A stretch of 64,000 bases of DNA, from assembly GCF_020509005.1 (NCBI RefSeq), contig NC_063016.1:4278001-4342000 (forward strand). Direction: 5' to 3'. The translations under genes were made by a program, and so were the position numbers. This DNA comes from Fulvia fulva (lineage: Eukaryota; Ascomycota; Dothideomycetes; Mycosphaerellales; Mycosphaerellaceae). Every line of letters begins with the position of its first letter. The first letter of the stretch is position 1. This document shows, in pieces, positions 32,065 through 44,000 of the stretch. The notes below the pieces were generated by a model. That model worked only from the letters and a program-made list of their open reading frames with translations, was not told where the DNA came from and searched no databases.

Positions 32065-33461
32065 CTGTCGCCGTAGAGCACCGAGGACCAGTAGGGTTGA
32101 CATGCTTCTAGATCGTACTGTGTGAACATTGAGCATAGCGATCTCCCACAAAGCACTGGAAAGCTGCAGCAGAAAGGACGACCTCGTGGAATATGGCTTT
32201 ATCATGACACACCAGAGATAACCGTATCTATGTTCCTCTGCATGTCACCAGGCCTGGCATACCCGAGCTGATGTGGTCGCCACCCGGGCCTCCATTCGAG
32301 TGCAGCAGCGCTACCGACTCTTGCTGGCTCGAGAAGTACGGAGGACAATTCATATGAACCATCCTGTCGTACTGGCCCGGGGGCTCACTCACATTAACTC
32401 GGCGATAATCAGGTTTAGAGGGTGTGACAGGATGCCTTGAATTGCACTGGACATGGGTGTCCACGGATACTTCCCTGCAAGGGGTGTACCCGCTGATATC
32501 TCTTCTGCACCAGTCGCATCCAGTTCAGCTCGATGGAAGGGTGGTCAGTCCAGGACGTTCCGCTGGAAAGACACCATGTCGAGTTCTGACGGCTAAATTG
32601 ATCCTACTGGACCGCCAACGCATTCATATCTTAGGAGCACTACTACGATGCTGCTCATGTTGTGCTTACCTTTTCATCAGTACTGTGGCGTAGGAGGTCA
32701 TTCCGCAACCAAGCATTCATGGCGTTCTTGCTGCGCCCTTCGAAGTGTTGGGCGCCGCCTCACTCACTGTGCATCGCTCCCGATCAAAGGAATCTAGCGG
32801 CTCGAGACGGCGGCAGAAATCGTAAAGTGGGGCACCATGCTTGAATCTCTACTAGACAGCGACAAAAGACACTGTCGATCATGTCTCCACATGACATAAT
32901 GCTCGAAGCCCTGCAATTTAGGATTCGATACGCCGACTTCACCTGCTTTTCTTGGACAACAAACTGTCCGCCTAGGCACGGTCAAGGCGAAAACTCTCAA
33001 GACATGCTGAATCACGAACGAGTCGAGAGGTCTTGGAGAGCTGTTCTGGTAGGCATTCGGCAACAAACTTTAGTAGACTTTGGTCTGGAGCGTGTCGTGG
33101 CTTGCGTGCTGTCCGGCGACACGAAGTGAGATTGGACCCTCACCCAAGGCCATGTGAAGTCTGCTTCTCAGAATATGTGATGAGTACACGCAAGACAGTT
33201 TGTTCAGATATCGACATTATCGCTGCTGGTGGCAAAAGATGATGGCTTAAGTCCACGATCGAAATGTTGAACGTTGGAACTATCTCGTGGATACTGACCA
33301 GATGAGCATCATCCCCAGATAGGACTAGTTCTGCCAAGGGTCTGAGATATATAAGGCAAAGCGGCCATTCACCTTCTCACTTGCCTTGCGCTGTCGACAG
33401 CACATCTAGCAATTACTCCTTACAATAAAATGTGCTGTTGGCGGTTGTGAACCTCCAAGGG
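32065..33461. other. Gene-poor region
   Basis: About 1.4 kb. A TATA-like GATATATAAGG at about 33344 is followed 80 bp later by an ATG (33430) opening a 7-codon frame that ends before the MITE; a gene cut by the insertion is conceivable but unsupported. Otherwise nothing seen. Confidence 0.4.
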
Positions 33462-33463
33462 TA

Positions 33464-33776
33464 AGCGTAGCGGAGTGGAGCTCTATACCAACCCTTCTGG
33501 ACTTTAAAGTAGCGTGCGGTCCACGCTACCCCTACCCGATGTGCAGTGCTTGTTGTACGACGACCGTATGTTGTACGACGACCGTGTGTTTGCGAGTTCG
33601 CCAACAGGCACAGCGCGGTAGGTCACGTGCCACCAAAACTTCAAAGTTGACCAATCACAGAGGGGCTTGGCGATCGTCCGGGGCTGGTAATAGAGCTCCA
33701 CTCCCTCGCTGACGCCACCACCTACGTGCTCGCAAGCTCGCACTACGGTGGATGGCTAGCGCTCGGTCGCTACGCT
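33464..33776. mobile_element. 313-bp MITE-like element flanked by TA
   Basis: The ends AGCGTAGCG and CGCTACGCT form terminal inverted repeats, flanked by TA on both sides (33462-33463 and 33777-33778) as in Tc1/mariner-type insertions. A longer block starting GAGTGGAGCTCTAT recurs inverted further in (near 33472 and about 33700), so the right arm is about 80 bp longer than the left. Internally there is a hairpin GTAGCGTG...CACGCTAC and an 18-bp tandem repeat (TGTTGTACGACGACCGTR, 33547-33585). No coding capacity. A RIP-mutated relative begins the TE island at 38911. Confidence 0.75.
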
Positions 33777-33778
33777 TA

Positions 33779-34460
33779 ATCATCTTGATAGCCCAGGATT
33801 CTTGATACGATACGATATACTCATTCGGCCACTTACCACCAAGTACAATGAAGCCATGTACGAAGCCATGGCTGAGTTTGCTTTTGCATCCACGCAGCAG
33901 CATTGTACAATCTTTCCGCCACTGAGGGCCAACGCCAAAGGTCTTCTACTTTGTCGCATCCGCAACGGAGTGGCGGACCAGGGGGTCAGCAAGGTGGTAG
34001 ATTACATTGAGCATGGGTAGCAGCCCGGCAAAGGACGCACCTAGATCGAGGTCTTGGCTGTATGCTGGCTTGTTTTGAGAGCTGACTCCCATTACTGGCC
34101 GCCATCAGCATTGCCTTGGTCACCATATCGTAGCGATTGTACGGCATCAAACATGAGGTATCCCAGGAGGAGATCACGTGGTCTGAGTGGTCATTGTGTA
34201 TGCGATATCGAACTCCTCGTGGACGCAACTGACCGTGAGCTATTGTTACGGTGCGCCAACTTTACCTTTGCAGGGAGCGACGCTGTACGCTTCCGGCAAA
34301 TGCCCGCTGACAACCCGTTGTCATGTCAGCCAAGATGTCGCAGGCTGCAGCACTGAGCTTGAGAAACTATGCTGAAACAACTGACTGATGAGGAGAGCCC
34401 GAAGTTGACGTACATCATCTTCAACAACACACACGAGGGCGCGACACCTCACATCATACA
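33779..34460. other. Intergenic region before the M3 peptidase gene
   Basis: About 680 bp; promoter of the peptidase gene expected. Short ORFs only, nothing recognised. Confidence 0.4.
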
Positions 34461-37036
34461 ATGGTTCAGAAGATGGCGCGGCACGGCAAGGAGTCCACTG
34501 GACGGTCACAGATCCTCTTGGCTCGGTCTCGACCCACGTGGCAGCTGTTCTCGGCGTGCGCCTTTACAGTACTTGTACTATGCTACTTTGCTCGAAGCAC
34601 CAGATTTGGCTTGAATCACGGTCCGGATCTGCCACTCCGACGCCTAGCCATACGTGAGCTTGACAACTTGCCTTCTGGTATTCGCAGACCTCCTCAGGCC
34701 CCACAGCTCTTCAATGATAGTCCAGAGACCATCGAGGAGAAAGCGAAGAAGTCTATTGCCAGTGAAAAGCAGATCGTAGACGATATCGTCAAGAAGACTG
34801 CAGTCGCTAATGCGACATTTGAAAACACCATCGTCCCATTTACTGAGCAGTTTGACCAGGCCGATGGTCTGACATCCTTTTGGGACGTATACCTCGCAGT
34901 CTCGAACGACACGAAGCTTCAAGAGGCAGTACAAGCAGTTCTGCCGAACTTCACCAAGGCTTCGCAAGAGACATACCTCAATGAGGAGTTTTTCAAGTTG
35001 GTGGATACCGTCTTCCAGAAGCAGAAAGATGACCAAACACTTAACGCAGAATCTCGCAAGCTGCTAGCCGGTATTCGCGGGGACTTCATCGATTCTGGTG
35101 TCAACCTTCCGGCTGGAAAGAAGCGTGATCGGTTCCGAGGTGAGGATCAAAAGCTCGCCAAGCTGGCCAATGACTTTGAGAATGCCATCACAGCCGATCA
35201 GACTGCGCTCTGGTTCACTGTGGAAGAGCTTAACGGCATTAACCCTGTGGTGTTGAAGGATCTGGAAAAGGGTGAAGGCGAGCACGAGGGCAAGCTGAAA
35301 GTTGTAGTGCAATCTCCAGAAGCGGGCGGGTGCAACATGGACTGCAGCAATGCCACTACACGACAGCGGTTGTCGATCGCCGGTGTGTACTTCCGATGTA
35401 GAAGATCACGACCAGGTGTGCACTTTGGCTGACTCTTTTCTGTTTGTAGGCACCAAGCTGGCTCCCAGCAACGTGGACAGGCTGAAGCAAATCATCGTCA
35501 CCCGAGACGACCAAGCACGATTGCTTGGCTACCCCAACTATGCAACGTGGGCGATCAAAGACAACATGGCCAAAACGCCAAAAGCAGTGGAAGATCTCTT
35601 GAACAAGGTGCAAAGCAGACTATCACTAGCTGCCGACCAGGATGCGGAGCGCCTGAAAGCCTACAAGAAGAAAGATACTGGCAAAGCAGAATTCCTTTTT
35701 CCATGGGATGGTTCCTACTACGGCAAAATCTCGACTGCAAAGGAATTTGGGACCAACCCGGACTTTGTGAAAGAGTTCTTTCCTGCTGTGCAGACCTTGC
35801 GGAAAGTGCTAGATCTGTACTCAAAACTGTTCTCGCTCAAGTTCGTCAGAATCCAGGGCAAGGATGGAGACGCGCTGTCACCTACTGGCAAGGCCGGCGA
35901 TCTCTTGTGGCACCCAGATGTGGAGCTGTATGCAGTGTGGGAGGGCAAAGGCGATGATTTCGTTGGCTACCTCTACCTCGATGTGTTCTACAGAGAAGGC
36001 AAGAGGGGCAGCGCCTTCATGATGCCAGTGGTACCTGGTTACGAAACGAAGGATGGAAAGCGACACTACCCGTGAGTTCAATTTATGCTTCTGTCCCGAC
36101 CACGCTGACTGACTTGGTACTAGATCGGCCGGACTAGTGACTAACAGCAAGAAGGCCGGCGACGATGCAGATATTCCATCCTTGATGTACAGAGGTGACG
36201 TGGAGAATTTACTGTAAGCGTCTTTTCTACACACTGTATGGCTTTGCTCAAAGCTGACACCACATGCAGCCACGAAGCAGGCCACTGCATGCATCAATTG
36301 ACCTCCAAGACCCAATACAGCCGTTTCCATGGCCCCATCGGCTGTCCTACCGACTTCCTTGAGCTCCCGTCACAGATGATGCAGAACTGGGCTTGGGTCC
36401 CTGCTGTTCTGAAATACTTCAGTCATCATTACACCTATCTCTCGAAGAAATACTTGGACGCTTGGACGAAAGCCAACAAAGGCAAGAAGCAGCCTCCTAA
36501 GACCTTGCCGGACTCCTCGACCGACTCTATCAGGAGATCCAAGACCTCGTACGCCGCAGTGGGCACCCTTGGACAGTGGGGTCGAGCAATATACGACCAG
36601 AGAATCCATCGACCGGGCTCTCCTCAGGATGTCAAAGCCATCGATGTCACGAAGCTGTGGAACACGATAAGATTCAACGCTACCAGAACTGACAGCCCTA
36701 GGGTCCTCGGTCTCGATTCTGGCCACGGCGAGAGCACGTTCTCGCACCTCGTGGGGTTATATGGAGGTAAGAAATATGATCCTTCTCACGCGTGCGAAAA
36801 GCGACTGACCTCTGCTCGCAGCTGCATATTACAGCTATCTTTGGAGTCAAGTTTACGCTGAGGATGTCTTTTACACCGCGTTCGAAAAGGATCCATTCAG
36901 TGCCGAGACCGGGTATCGATGGAGGAAGACGGTGCTGGAGCCAGGAGGTACCAAGGACTTCTTTGAGATTCTGAAGGAGTTCTTGGGAAGGGAGCCGAAT
37001 GATGAGGCTTTCTTTCGCGATATTTTTGAGGCTTGA
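34461..37036 (+). CDS. M3-family metallopeptidase (thimet oligopeptidase/saccharolysin-like) with N-terminal membrane anchor, 781 aa, 5 exons
   Basis: Exons 34461-35382, 35450-36071, 36124-36213, 36270-36766 and 36822-37036; four introns of 52-67 bp, all GT-AG, phases consistent, 782 codons in total. The core is M3: ENTIVPFTEQF near the start, ARLLGYPNYATWAI, DLLWHPDVELYAVW, YLYLDVFYREGKRGSAF, and the zinc site HEAGHCMH with the third ligand Glu in TDFLELPSQMMQNW 26 residues on. The usual HEFGH has Ala in place of Phe. Family enzymes cut short peptides in cytosol or mitochondria. Here the N-terminus carries a basic stretch and one hydrophobic segment (WQLFSACAFTVLVLCYFA, about residues 31-48), which looks like a signal anchor and would place the enzyme in the secretory route. 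That location is inference. Confidence 0.9.
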
Positions 37037-37856
37037 AGGGAGGGTGGCCTGAAAGGATGAGTGGTACACAGCTTCCGGATGATGTGCTCATATTGGGGCA
37101 TCCAGGAGGGCATCGTTTGGTTCAGTCGGACGCCAAGCGAGAGCAGAGAACACTCCGATTCTGCTGCATTCCACGAGATTGCTTTCATACAGCTAAGCGA
37201 CCGTCTCGCAGTCAATCAGATGCCCTACCGACATCATGATAGCGCTATGCTCGCAGCTATCACCCAATGCGAGCTATGCTGATCGCATGGCCGCAGCCAT
37301 TGCATTCACGCAGGTGGGTATGTGAGCCATTTTTGCCAACACTGACTGGTGATCTCTTCACTTCTTGTAGACTGCTCTTCGAAGCAGTAAGGCATGTCCC
37401 GTCTTGCGTACGGAGACCAAGAGACGTGGCGGTCCATATTTATGAAAGGTCGAAGGTCACGACATCGAAACCGCCCTGGACGACGGAGCATTGCAAGCGG
37501 GGACCAGTCTCACTCGAACGTCCTCAATGCCATGGGCGGTATTCCGCTGGCCTTGCTCGTCGAGCATATCTGCCCGATAGAGTGGCTGGAAACGAAAGCG
37601 CACACTGGAAGTACCGAAGCTCCGTGGCTATGATGGTTGATTGCATCTGCCAACACCAGGAAGATCCTGGAACACCAGCAAACATCAGGTGTGGAAGACG
37701 TGTCGCGCGTTATGATGGGCTCTTGCATCATGACTTCGAGCTGTGCTGCAGGGTCCAGCTCAGTCGCGTCACCCCATGACATGTCGCGAACGGAGAACAC
37801 GCCGAGCGGGCATATTGCTGTTGCATTGCAGTACATATACCTCAATGCCAGCACTG
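37037..37856. other. Intergenic region
   Basis: About 820 bp between tandem plus-strand genes, holding the bli-3 promoter. Overlapping short ORFs without motifs. Confidence 0.4.
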
Positions 37857-38682
37857 ATGTACACCTCAACGCCACGGATCGCTTCTGCTCTCAGGTCGAC
37901 GTTCACAAAACCAATTGCACGAGGCTTCACATCACATACATCCCTCAAGATGCCGGAGAAAGTCAACGACCTCGACGCCTCCCGCGATCCATCTGTTGCG
38001 AAGCAGTATGACGATAAGTCCTCTGCAGAGACCAAGTTCCAGGACTTCTACAAGATCGCAGATGATCGTAAGATCTGCATGATGGTGACATATCGCAATG
38101 GCATTGGCGTGCGTAGCACCATGAAGACATTCCCCAACATTCACTGACCAGAACTCCAGCCAGTCTCCCGCTCAATGGCAGTAGCGAAGAGGACCGGCCC
38201 CGACTTCCTTTTCCTTGCCAATGCCAGCAGCAAGAAGTTCGACGACTTGAAGAACAAGGAAACGTGCTTGATCTTCCACGATTCCAACGAGAACTGGATC
38301 TCGGTCACTGGAGAGGCAGTGACCACCTCGAACGACGACCCACGCATCAAGGAGATTTACTCGAAGCCTGTGAGCGCATGGTTTGGTGATCTTGGCGATG
38401 GCGTACACACGGGTGGTCCAGAGGACCCTAGGATGAAATTGATTGAGATCAGATCGAAGTGTAAGTCAATGGCCACGGCATGGACACAATGATGCTGACT
38501 CGATTGCAGATATCTCTTACTGGAAGAAGACCACCGGTGCTCTCGCTACTGCCAAGGAGATTGGTGGTGCCGCGCTGACTGGACGTGTTGCGAATACTGG
38601 AGACTTGCGGGAGATGAAAGGGGACGAGATTGCCCAAGCTCGGAAGAGGGACAGCCCTATGAGCAAACAGACACTCGATTAG
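37857..38682 (+). CDS. bli-3: BLI-3 homologue, pyridoxamine 5'-phosphate oxidase-like FMN-binding split barrel, 3 exons
   Basis: Exons 37857-38108, 38160-38460 and 38510-38682 with 51- and 49-bp introns (GTGCGT and GTAAGT donors). The conserved protein starts MPEKVNDLDASRDPSVAKQYD (ATG at 37950, 210 aa) and continues ADDRKICMMVTYRNGIGPVSRSMAVAKR, FLFLANASSKKFDDL, CLIFHDSNENWISVTGEA and DPRMKLIEIRSKYISYWKK, which matches the blue-light-induced BLI-3 / general-stress-protein-26 family, a split barrel that binds FMN. The same exon is open upstream: starting at 37857 adds 31 residues rich in R, S and T with no acidic residue (MYTSTPRIASALRSTFTKPI), the character of a mitochondrial presequence. 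A further ATG at 37845 is also in frame. Light or stress induction is known for the family and not shown here. Confidence 0.88.
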
Positions 38683-38910
38683 TGGTAGGGATCAAAGACA
38701 CCATTTTCGTCGTATTCGGCGTCAGAAGCGTGGTGCTTGATCAGGCGAACGGCAGCGCCTTCGATGTGGCTACGCAGCCAAGGCTACAATAGGATGCCTG
38801 AGCCGAAGTGTAGCAGGAATCATAAAGCTGTAGCAATCTGTACTGTAGTAGTGGCGTCAACATAAGGGTCTTATCCAACGCCATCATCAACCTCATAAGA
38901 AGTTGATGAT
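38683..38910. other. Unmutated spacer between bli-3 and the TE island
   Basis: 228 bp with normal TG and CA content, so the mutation process stops sharply at the edge of the repeats and has not leaked into this spacer. Confidence 0.6.
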
Positions 38911-39080
38911 TGAGCGCAACGACCGACGAGCGCTAGCCACATCGTAGCGACGTATAAGCTTGCGAACACTCGAGCGTAGATAGTGGCGTTAGCGAGGAGG
39001 GAGTAGAGCTCTATATTAGCCCTAGACGAGCCTTAGCGCCCCCTCTAATTCGTCGGTTTTTAAAAGACACCCTAACTTAG
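38911..39080. mobile_element. RIP-mutated relative of the 33464-33776 MITE; left edge of the TE island
   Basis: The sequence from GAGCGCAACGACCGACGAGC through GGAGTAGAGCTCTATATTAGCCC aligns with the right arm of the MITE (reverse complement), including GAGCGCTAGCCA, a GTGGCGT-like block and the GAGCTCTAT block. Its partner end was not found. Several TG/CA positions of the MITE are TA here. Confidence 0.6.
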
Positions 39081-39102
39081 CAATCAAACGTCAATAGTAG
39101 CG

Positions 39103-39126
39103 CTACTACTACTACTACTACTACTA
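39103..39126. repeat. (CTA)8 microsatellite
   Basis: Eight perfect CTA units; may derive from a former CTG/CAG-type repeat converted by CpA/TpG mutation. Confidence 0.9.
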
Positions 39127-39222
39127 AGCATAACGATTACCTTTTATATTACTAGCGCCGTAGGTAGAAGGGGGGTCTAGGGGGTCTCTCCTAGAAACAA
39201 AGAGATAGATTTAGATACTATA

Positions 39223-39925
39223 ACGTACTTTACTACCGAGCGGGCTATACTACCGAGCGGGCCACTTTTACTAAGAACTATACTACTTCTACTTTAATTA
39301 CGACGGTATCTTAATACGACGATATCCTATAGAATTGTTACTAGGAGGACAATTCCTCTTTAGATTCTTCGCTATCTAGTAAGTCTACTTAATAGGTACG
39401 TACGTTATACCCCGACTCGCTATATCGCTTATAGCGTCGTAGCCTTAGTACTAGCCGAATACTATCTAGCAACTCTCTACTTACTTCCTACCTCCTAGTA
39501 TCCTCTATAGGTATTAATTGCGACGCCTTATCGAAGGTTAGAGACCCTCTAGACTAAATGTACTTGCGCTTTTGTACTTTTCGCTAGATAAGGGCCTCGT
39601 TAGACTTACGTAGCTTACTAATCTTGCTTCGTATAAGAGCTATCTAATACGCTATCTCTCTACTCCCTTTTATAAGCTAATACACCCCTTCCTATAACGA
39701 GTTTAGCGATAAACCTACCCGGGCACGCATTTTGTTCGTTACTAGTGTCGATTAAGAGTCAAATTCTTTTATAGTTCGTAGTATCTTCGACTCCTAAGGG
39801 GTAGAGTCTAGAGCTAGAGGGGTTAGCGTACGTAGCTTAATATTAAGCTTGTCTATTACTATCTATAGATTGAATAGAACTAAACTAGCGCCTCTAAAGC
39901 TCAATAGGATGTTCTCCTATCTAAA
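39223..39925 (-). mobile_element. 3' part of a Fot1/pogo-like DNA transposon, mutated
   Basis: Starts with a terminal sequence ACGTACTTTACTACCGAGCG preceded by TA, shared with the element at 62662. The motif GAGCGGGCYA occurs twice in this end. Inward, the minus strand keeps a degraded C-terminal transposase tail of the Fot1 type (GVLAYKRE, LAKSTKAQ-like basic helix) with stops where Gln or Trp codons are expected. LINE A interrupts it at about 39926; a further part of the same transposase lies at 58160-58245. Confidence 0.6.
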
Positions 39926-41000
39926 TATAGATTAGATTAGATTTGTTATTCCCCTACTCTAGGACCTTATCCGGCCTATATAGGTATATATCTATTATTA
40001 TATATAAAGGAAAACCCGAATAGGTGAAAACCCTTCCCGCCCCCGACTACTCCTTATCTAGATTAGCTTTCCCTCTAAACGTACGTAGTCTATATTACTA
40101 CCCCGTTAGCCCCCGCTCCTAGCCGGTCTCGTCGCGCTACGTCGTATCCTCTCTTCCTATACTACTCCTACTAGGCGGTACTATTCTAGCTAGCCCTTCT
40201 CTAGTATCTAGTTCGTAATACGCCGTAGGTCCTTAACGTTATTAAGAAGTGCCCTAATCGTCCGGTTCCTCGCCTTTACTATCTACTCCCCCCTTCCTAG
40301 CGGCTACCTCGGATAGACGAGGAGTACGTACCGTACGTTCTAGGAGTAATAGCCGTAGGGGTAGCTAGTATTCGTGTATCCTAGAACCTTCCTCTATAAT
40401 AGGTACCCCTAGAGGCCGATATGTTCGCTTCGTAGTTAGGTTACTATACTACTCTATACCCTCGTAAGGCGGTAGTAGATAAGCTTCGGGGGGTACTTAA
40501 CCGCGGATTTCGTAGCTAACTATTCCTTAGGTTATCCCGCTAGCTAAGGGCGTCTACTATACTATATACCCTAGTTGTTCTACCTCTCTTTCTATAGTTA
40601 CTCTATAAACAACTTCTTACCTTCCTATCGTACTACTAGCTATTCGTCCCTTACTAGGTAGTTCGGCTCGTTTCCGGGTCGAATGCCCTTATACGCTAGT
40701 ACTAATTCGCGGGCCCTTGCGACTATACTAGCGATGACCTTCTATACTAGGTACTTTGCCGACTTACCTAAGTAGGAGGTCCGTAGTCCCTAGATATATA
40801 GGTCGATCGGCGGTATAGCGGTCTCGTACTTAAGTATCCTTATTAGTATCGACTTATATACCCCGGTAACCTTCCTTAGGCATTAGTTTTAGATCTTCGC
40901 TAGCGGCGCGACGAGTCCCTTCGATAGGTAGGCCCTCTCGCCTAAGGACTACACTTAGCTACTATAGGTAAGGACTAGCCGTATAATAGCCGTATATAGA
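39926..41000 (-). mobile_element. LINE A, segment 1: 3' end and C-terminal RT region (RIP-mutated)
   Basis: Homologous along its length to LINE B (54912 onwards) but almost every TG and CA of B is TA here. It begins with a TAGATTAGATT tail, the 3' end of a minus-strand Tad1-like LINE. The frame is full of stops. It ends at the 12-bp target-site copy GCCGTATATAGA (40989-41000) where LINE C entered. Confidence 0.85.
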
Positions 41001-44000
41001 TAGATAGATTATTCATTCGCCTGTTTTAGTGCCCTATGGCCTATGCAGGTCTCTCGCTATTTAGGTCTATTTGTGTAGGTAGGAAACCCGATTAACGGAT
41101 GAAAACCTCCTCGTCTTTGCCCTCCTCGTTCTTTCCTGTCTTGTCCTTTCGTTCTCCTTCCTTTAGGGTACGCTAGTGTTATGGTTGTTACCCTATAACT
41201 ACCTTGCCCGTAACCCTAGTGATGTCCTCCTCTCGATTCCCTTTCTCCCTTCTGTTTCCCCGGCTCTTCTCTCTCTCTCCCTCCTCTCTATCCACCTTTC
41301 CGTTTCTACTGCTAGGGAGAATTGCTCTAGGTAGTCCTCGTTAAGGATCCATCTTGTCACTCTCCTTATATCTTATCTGTCCTGGATGATGGCCTAGTAT
41401 TGCCTGTCTCTTGCCTTCGCCCTCCACTAGCTTCTCCCTTTTACCCACTTAGTACAGTTCAGCACTATGTGCTCCGGGTTTTGGGATAGGTAGCCACAGG
41501 GGTAACGTTTGGAATCGTATCCTAGGACTCTTCTTTAGTACAAGTATGCTCTTAGCCTAATGTACTTAGAGCGAATCTGGATAGCTATGCTTACTTCCGC
41601 CCTCTTTAGGTCTTTATAGATAAGGTAGTTATACCTCCCGAAGGTCCTGGCCGCTAGTAGGGCTCCTGGCCTCACCGGTTTTTGGTTCTAACGCGTTTCC
41701 TATAGGTGACCTGCGATCCTTTCTACTTAGCTTTGCTTCTTTTTCCCTTTGTCCCCTGTGTTAGCTTGCTCCCTTAGAGCTTCTCTCTGTTCAAGGGCTG
41801 CTAGGATTTCCTGTGATGTTTTTAGGTCTACTTCCTTCTGTGGGATCATGTGTGGCCGGTTGGGTCTTCTCCTCCTCTCCTACTAGGTTCTTATCCTTTG
41901 AGTAGCTGCTTGGATGGTTCCCTAGGCTAGGTATGCTAATGTCTTCTCTACGTATTGACACCTCATGCCCTAGAGGTACTCCCTAATAGGGGCGGTACCT
42001 GATTCCATTTCTATTGTCCTATAAGGGGTTGACTTATATACCCCTAGTACTCTCTTTAGGCAGGCTACCTACGCTCTATTAAGGGGGTCCTTAATTCTCT
42101 TCGGGATGTGTTTTTCCGCTGCCTAAATTGCTGCTCTATATAGCATTACGGGCTTGACAATGGCCTTGTATATAGTCTAGGCCTTTGTAAAGGTCGCCCC
42201 CTAGGTTGACGTAGTGAGTCTCTCGATTGATTATCTGTTAGTGTCCGCTCTCGCTTGCGCCTTCTTCACTTGTGGTCCCTAGCTGAGTTTCGGGTCTAGC
42301 TATATCCTAAGGACTCTGAGTTCCCTTATAGGATAGGTCTCGAACCCCTAGATTTTTACTAGTGCTACTAAGTTGTGTTTTGTCTTTGCCTTACTAAAAT
42401 GGATAAGTTGGTACTTGTCCGGTACGAATTTTGCCCTATGCTCTCTTGCCCACTTTTCGTATTGTCTATGTCTCTCCTCTAGGAGTGCGCAGTTTTCCTC
42501 TGTGGACTACGACTACGCTAGGATATTTGTGTTATCTACGAACCCCGATACTGAGGTGTTTGCTGTTTCTAGGAGTGGGGTCAGGTCGGCTATAAAGAGG
42601 AGGAACAGAATTGGGGAGAGTGTAGAGCCCTATAGGATGCCCGTGTTCGCAATTGGGGTCTACGGGGCTTTGAAGGACCCTAGGAGGATCTAGGTTGTTC
42701 TGTCCTTAAGGAATGACTGCACAAAGTGTACTATCTAGGCTAGGATGCTTTTCATTCTAAGGATGTGTAGGAGCCTTGCGTAGGACACATTGTCGAAAGC
42801 CCCTAATATGTCTAGTGAAAGCAGTGAGGCTACCTTGTTGTTACTATAGTACTAGATGTGTCTGATTTGCTCTGTGATCAGTTCGACTACTATGAGGGTA
42901 GATCTCTTTTGTCTCCCCCCTATTTACGTTGCCGGGAGGAGGTTGTGTTCTTCTACTATTCCGGTGAGCCTTATAGCCACGACCTTCTCTAGGAGCTTCC
43001 CTAGTGTGTTCAGCAACGCAATTGGTCTGTATGACTTCAACTTGGTATAGTCTTCCTTTTAGGGTTTCCTTAGGACGCAAGTTAGTGATTGCCTAAAGGC
43101 CTTTAGGCAATACCCCTACTTTATGCACTAGGTAAAGATTGGCGTAAGCACTAGAGTAATAAGGCTGCTACTAGCTTTTAGGTAACAGTTAGGGATCTTG
43201 TCTAGGCCTAGGGCTTTGTTACCCTTCAGTTTCTTGATAATGTTTCCGATCTCTATAGTAGACACTTACTAGTTAGCCTCCCTTAGCGGAGGAATGTGTG
43301 TTCCTAGGATGTTGCTTAGGTCTGCCTCTACCTAAGTCCCGAAGAAGTGGTCTACGAATGCTTTCGCTTTCCCTATCGGAGTGGTTTGCGTTTCCCCGTC
43401 TTAGTCCTATATTGAGGGAAACTAGGGCGGGGAGTTTCGTTCCTCGTCTAGTTTCCTAGCCTATTCTGCTAGTCTCTAGATTTGTTCCGGGTGTTCTGTG
43501 ATCATCCCTACAGTTGACCTCTACTCCTGCGTCTTGTCTCTTCTGATCTACGCCTTCTTTGCTTTGCACGCGTTGTTATAGGCTTCCTAGTTTGCTTAGG
43601 TGCGTCGTTACTCCTATCTCCTTCTTGCTCTCCTTGCCTCCTTGACTTTAGCTGTGCACTCTAGTGTCCAGTATAGCTTCTAGTATAGCGACCATCTCTT
43701 CTTAGGTATATAGGCCTGGGCTGCCCTTTGTATAGCTTCTATTAGCTGCTCTACTGCTTGGTCAATCCCCTCCGTTATATGTATATTGTCAATATTCACC
43801 TGTTCTAGTTCGCCTTCTAGCCGCTACTGTACTAGTGTCCACTCGGCCTGCTTCTAGTAGAGCCTCCTCTTAGGTTCCCTCTCCTCCTCAACTGTGAGTT
43901 AGATGTCGGTTTGGATTAGATAGTGGTCTGATAAGGACTCTAGTTAGTCATTGACTATACAGCTTTCTACCCGTCGTGTTAAGGCGTAGGACATAAAGTA

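Noticed and set aside
33430..33461. A gene truncated by the MITE, starting at the ATG at 33430
   Set aside because: A TATA-like site precedes it, but the frame stops after seven codons before the MITE is reached and no continuation is seen on the other side.
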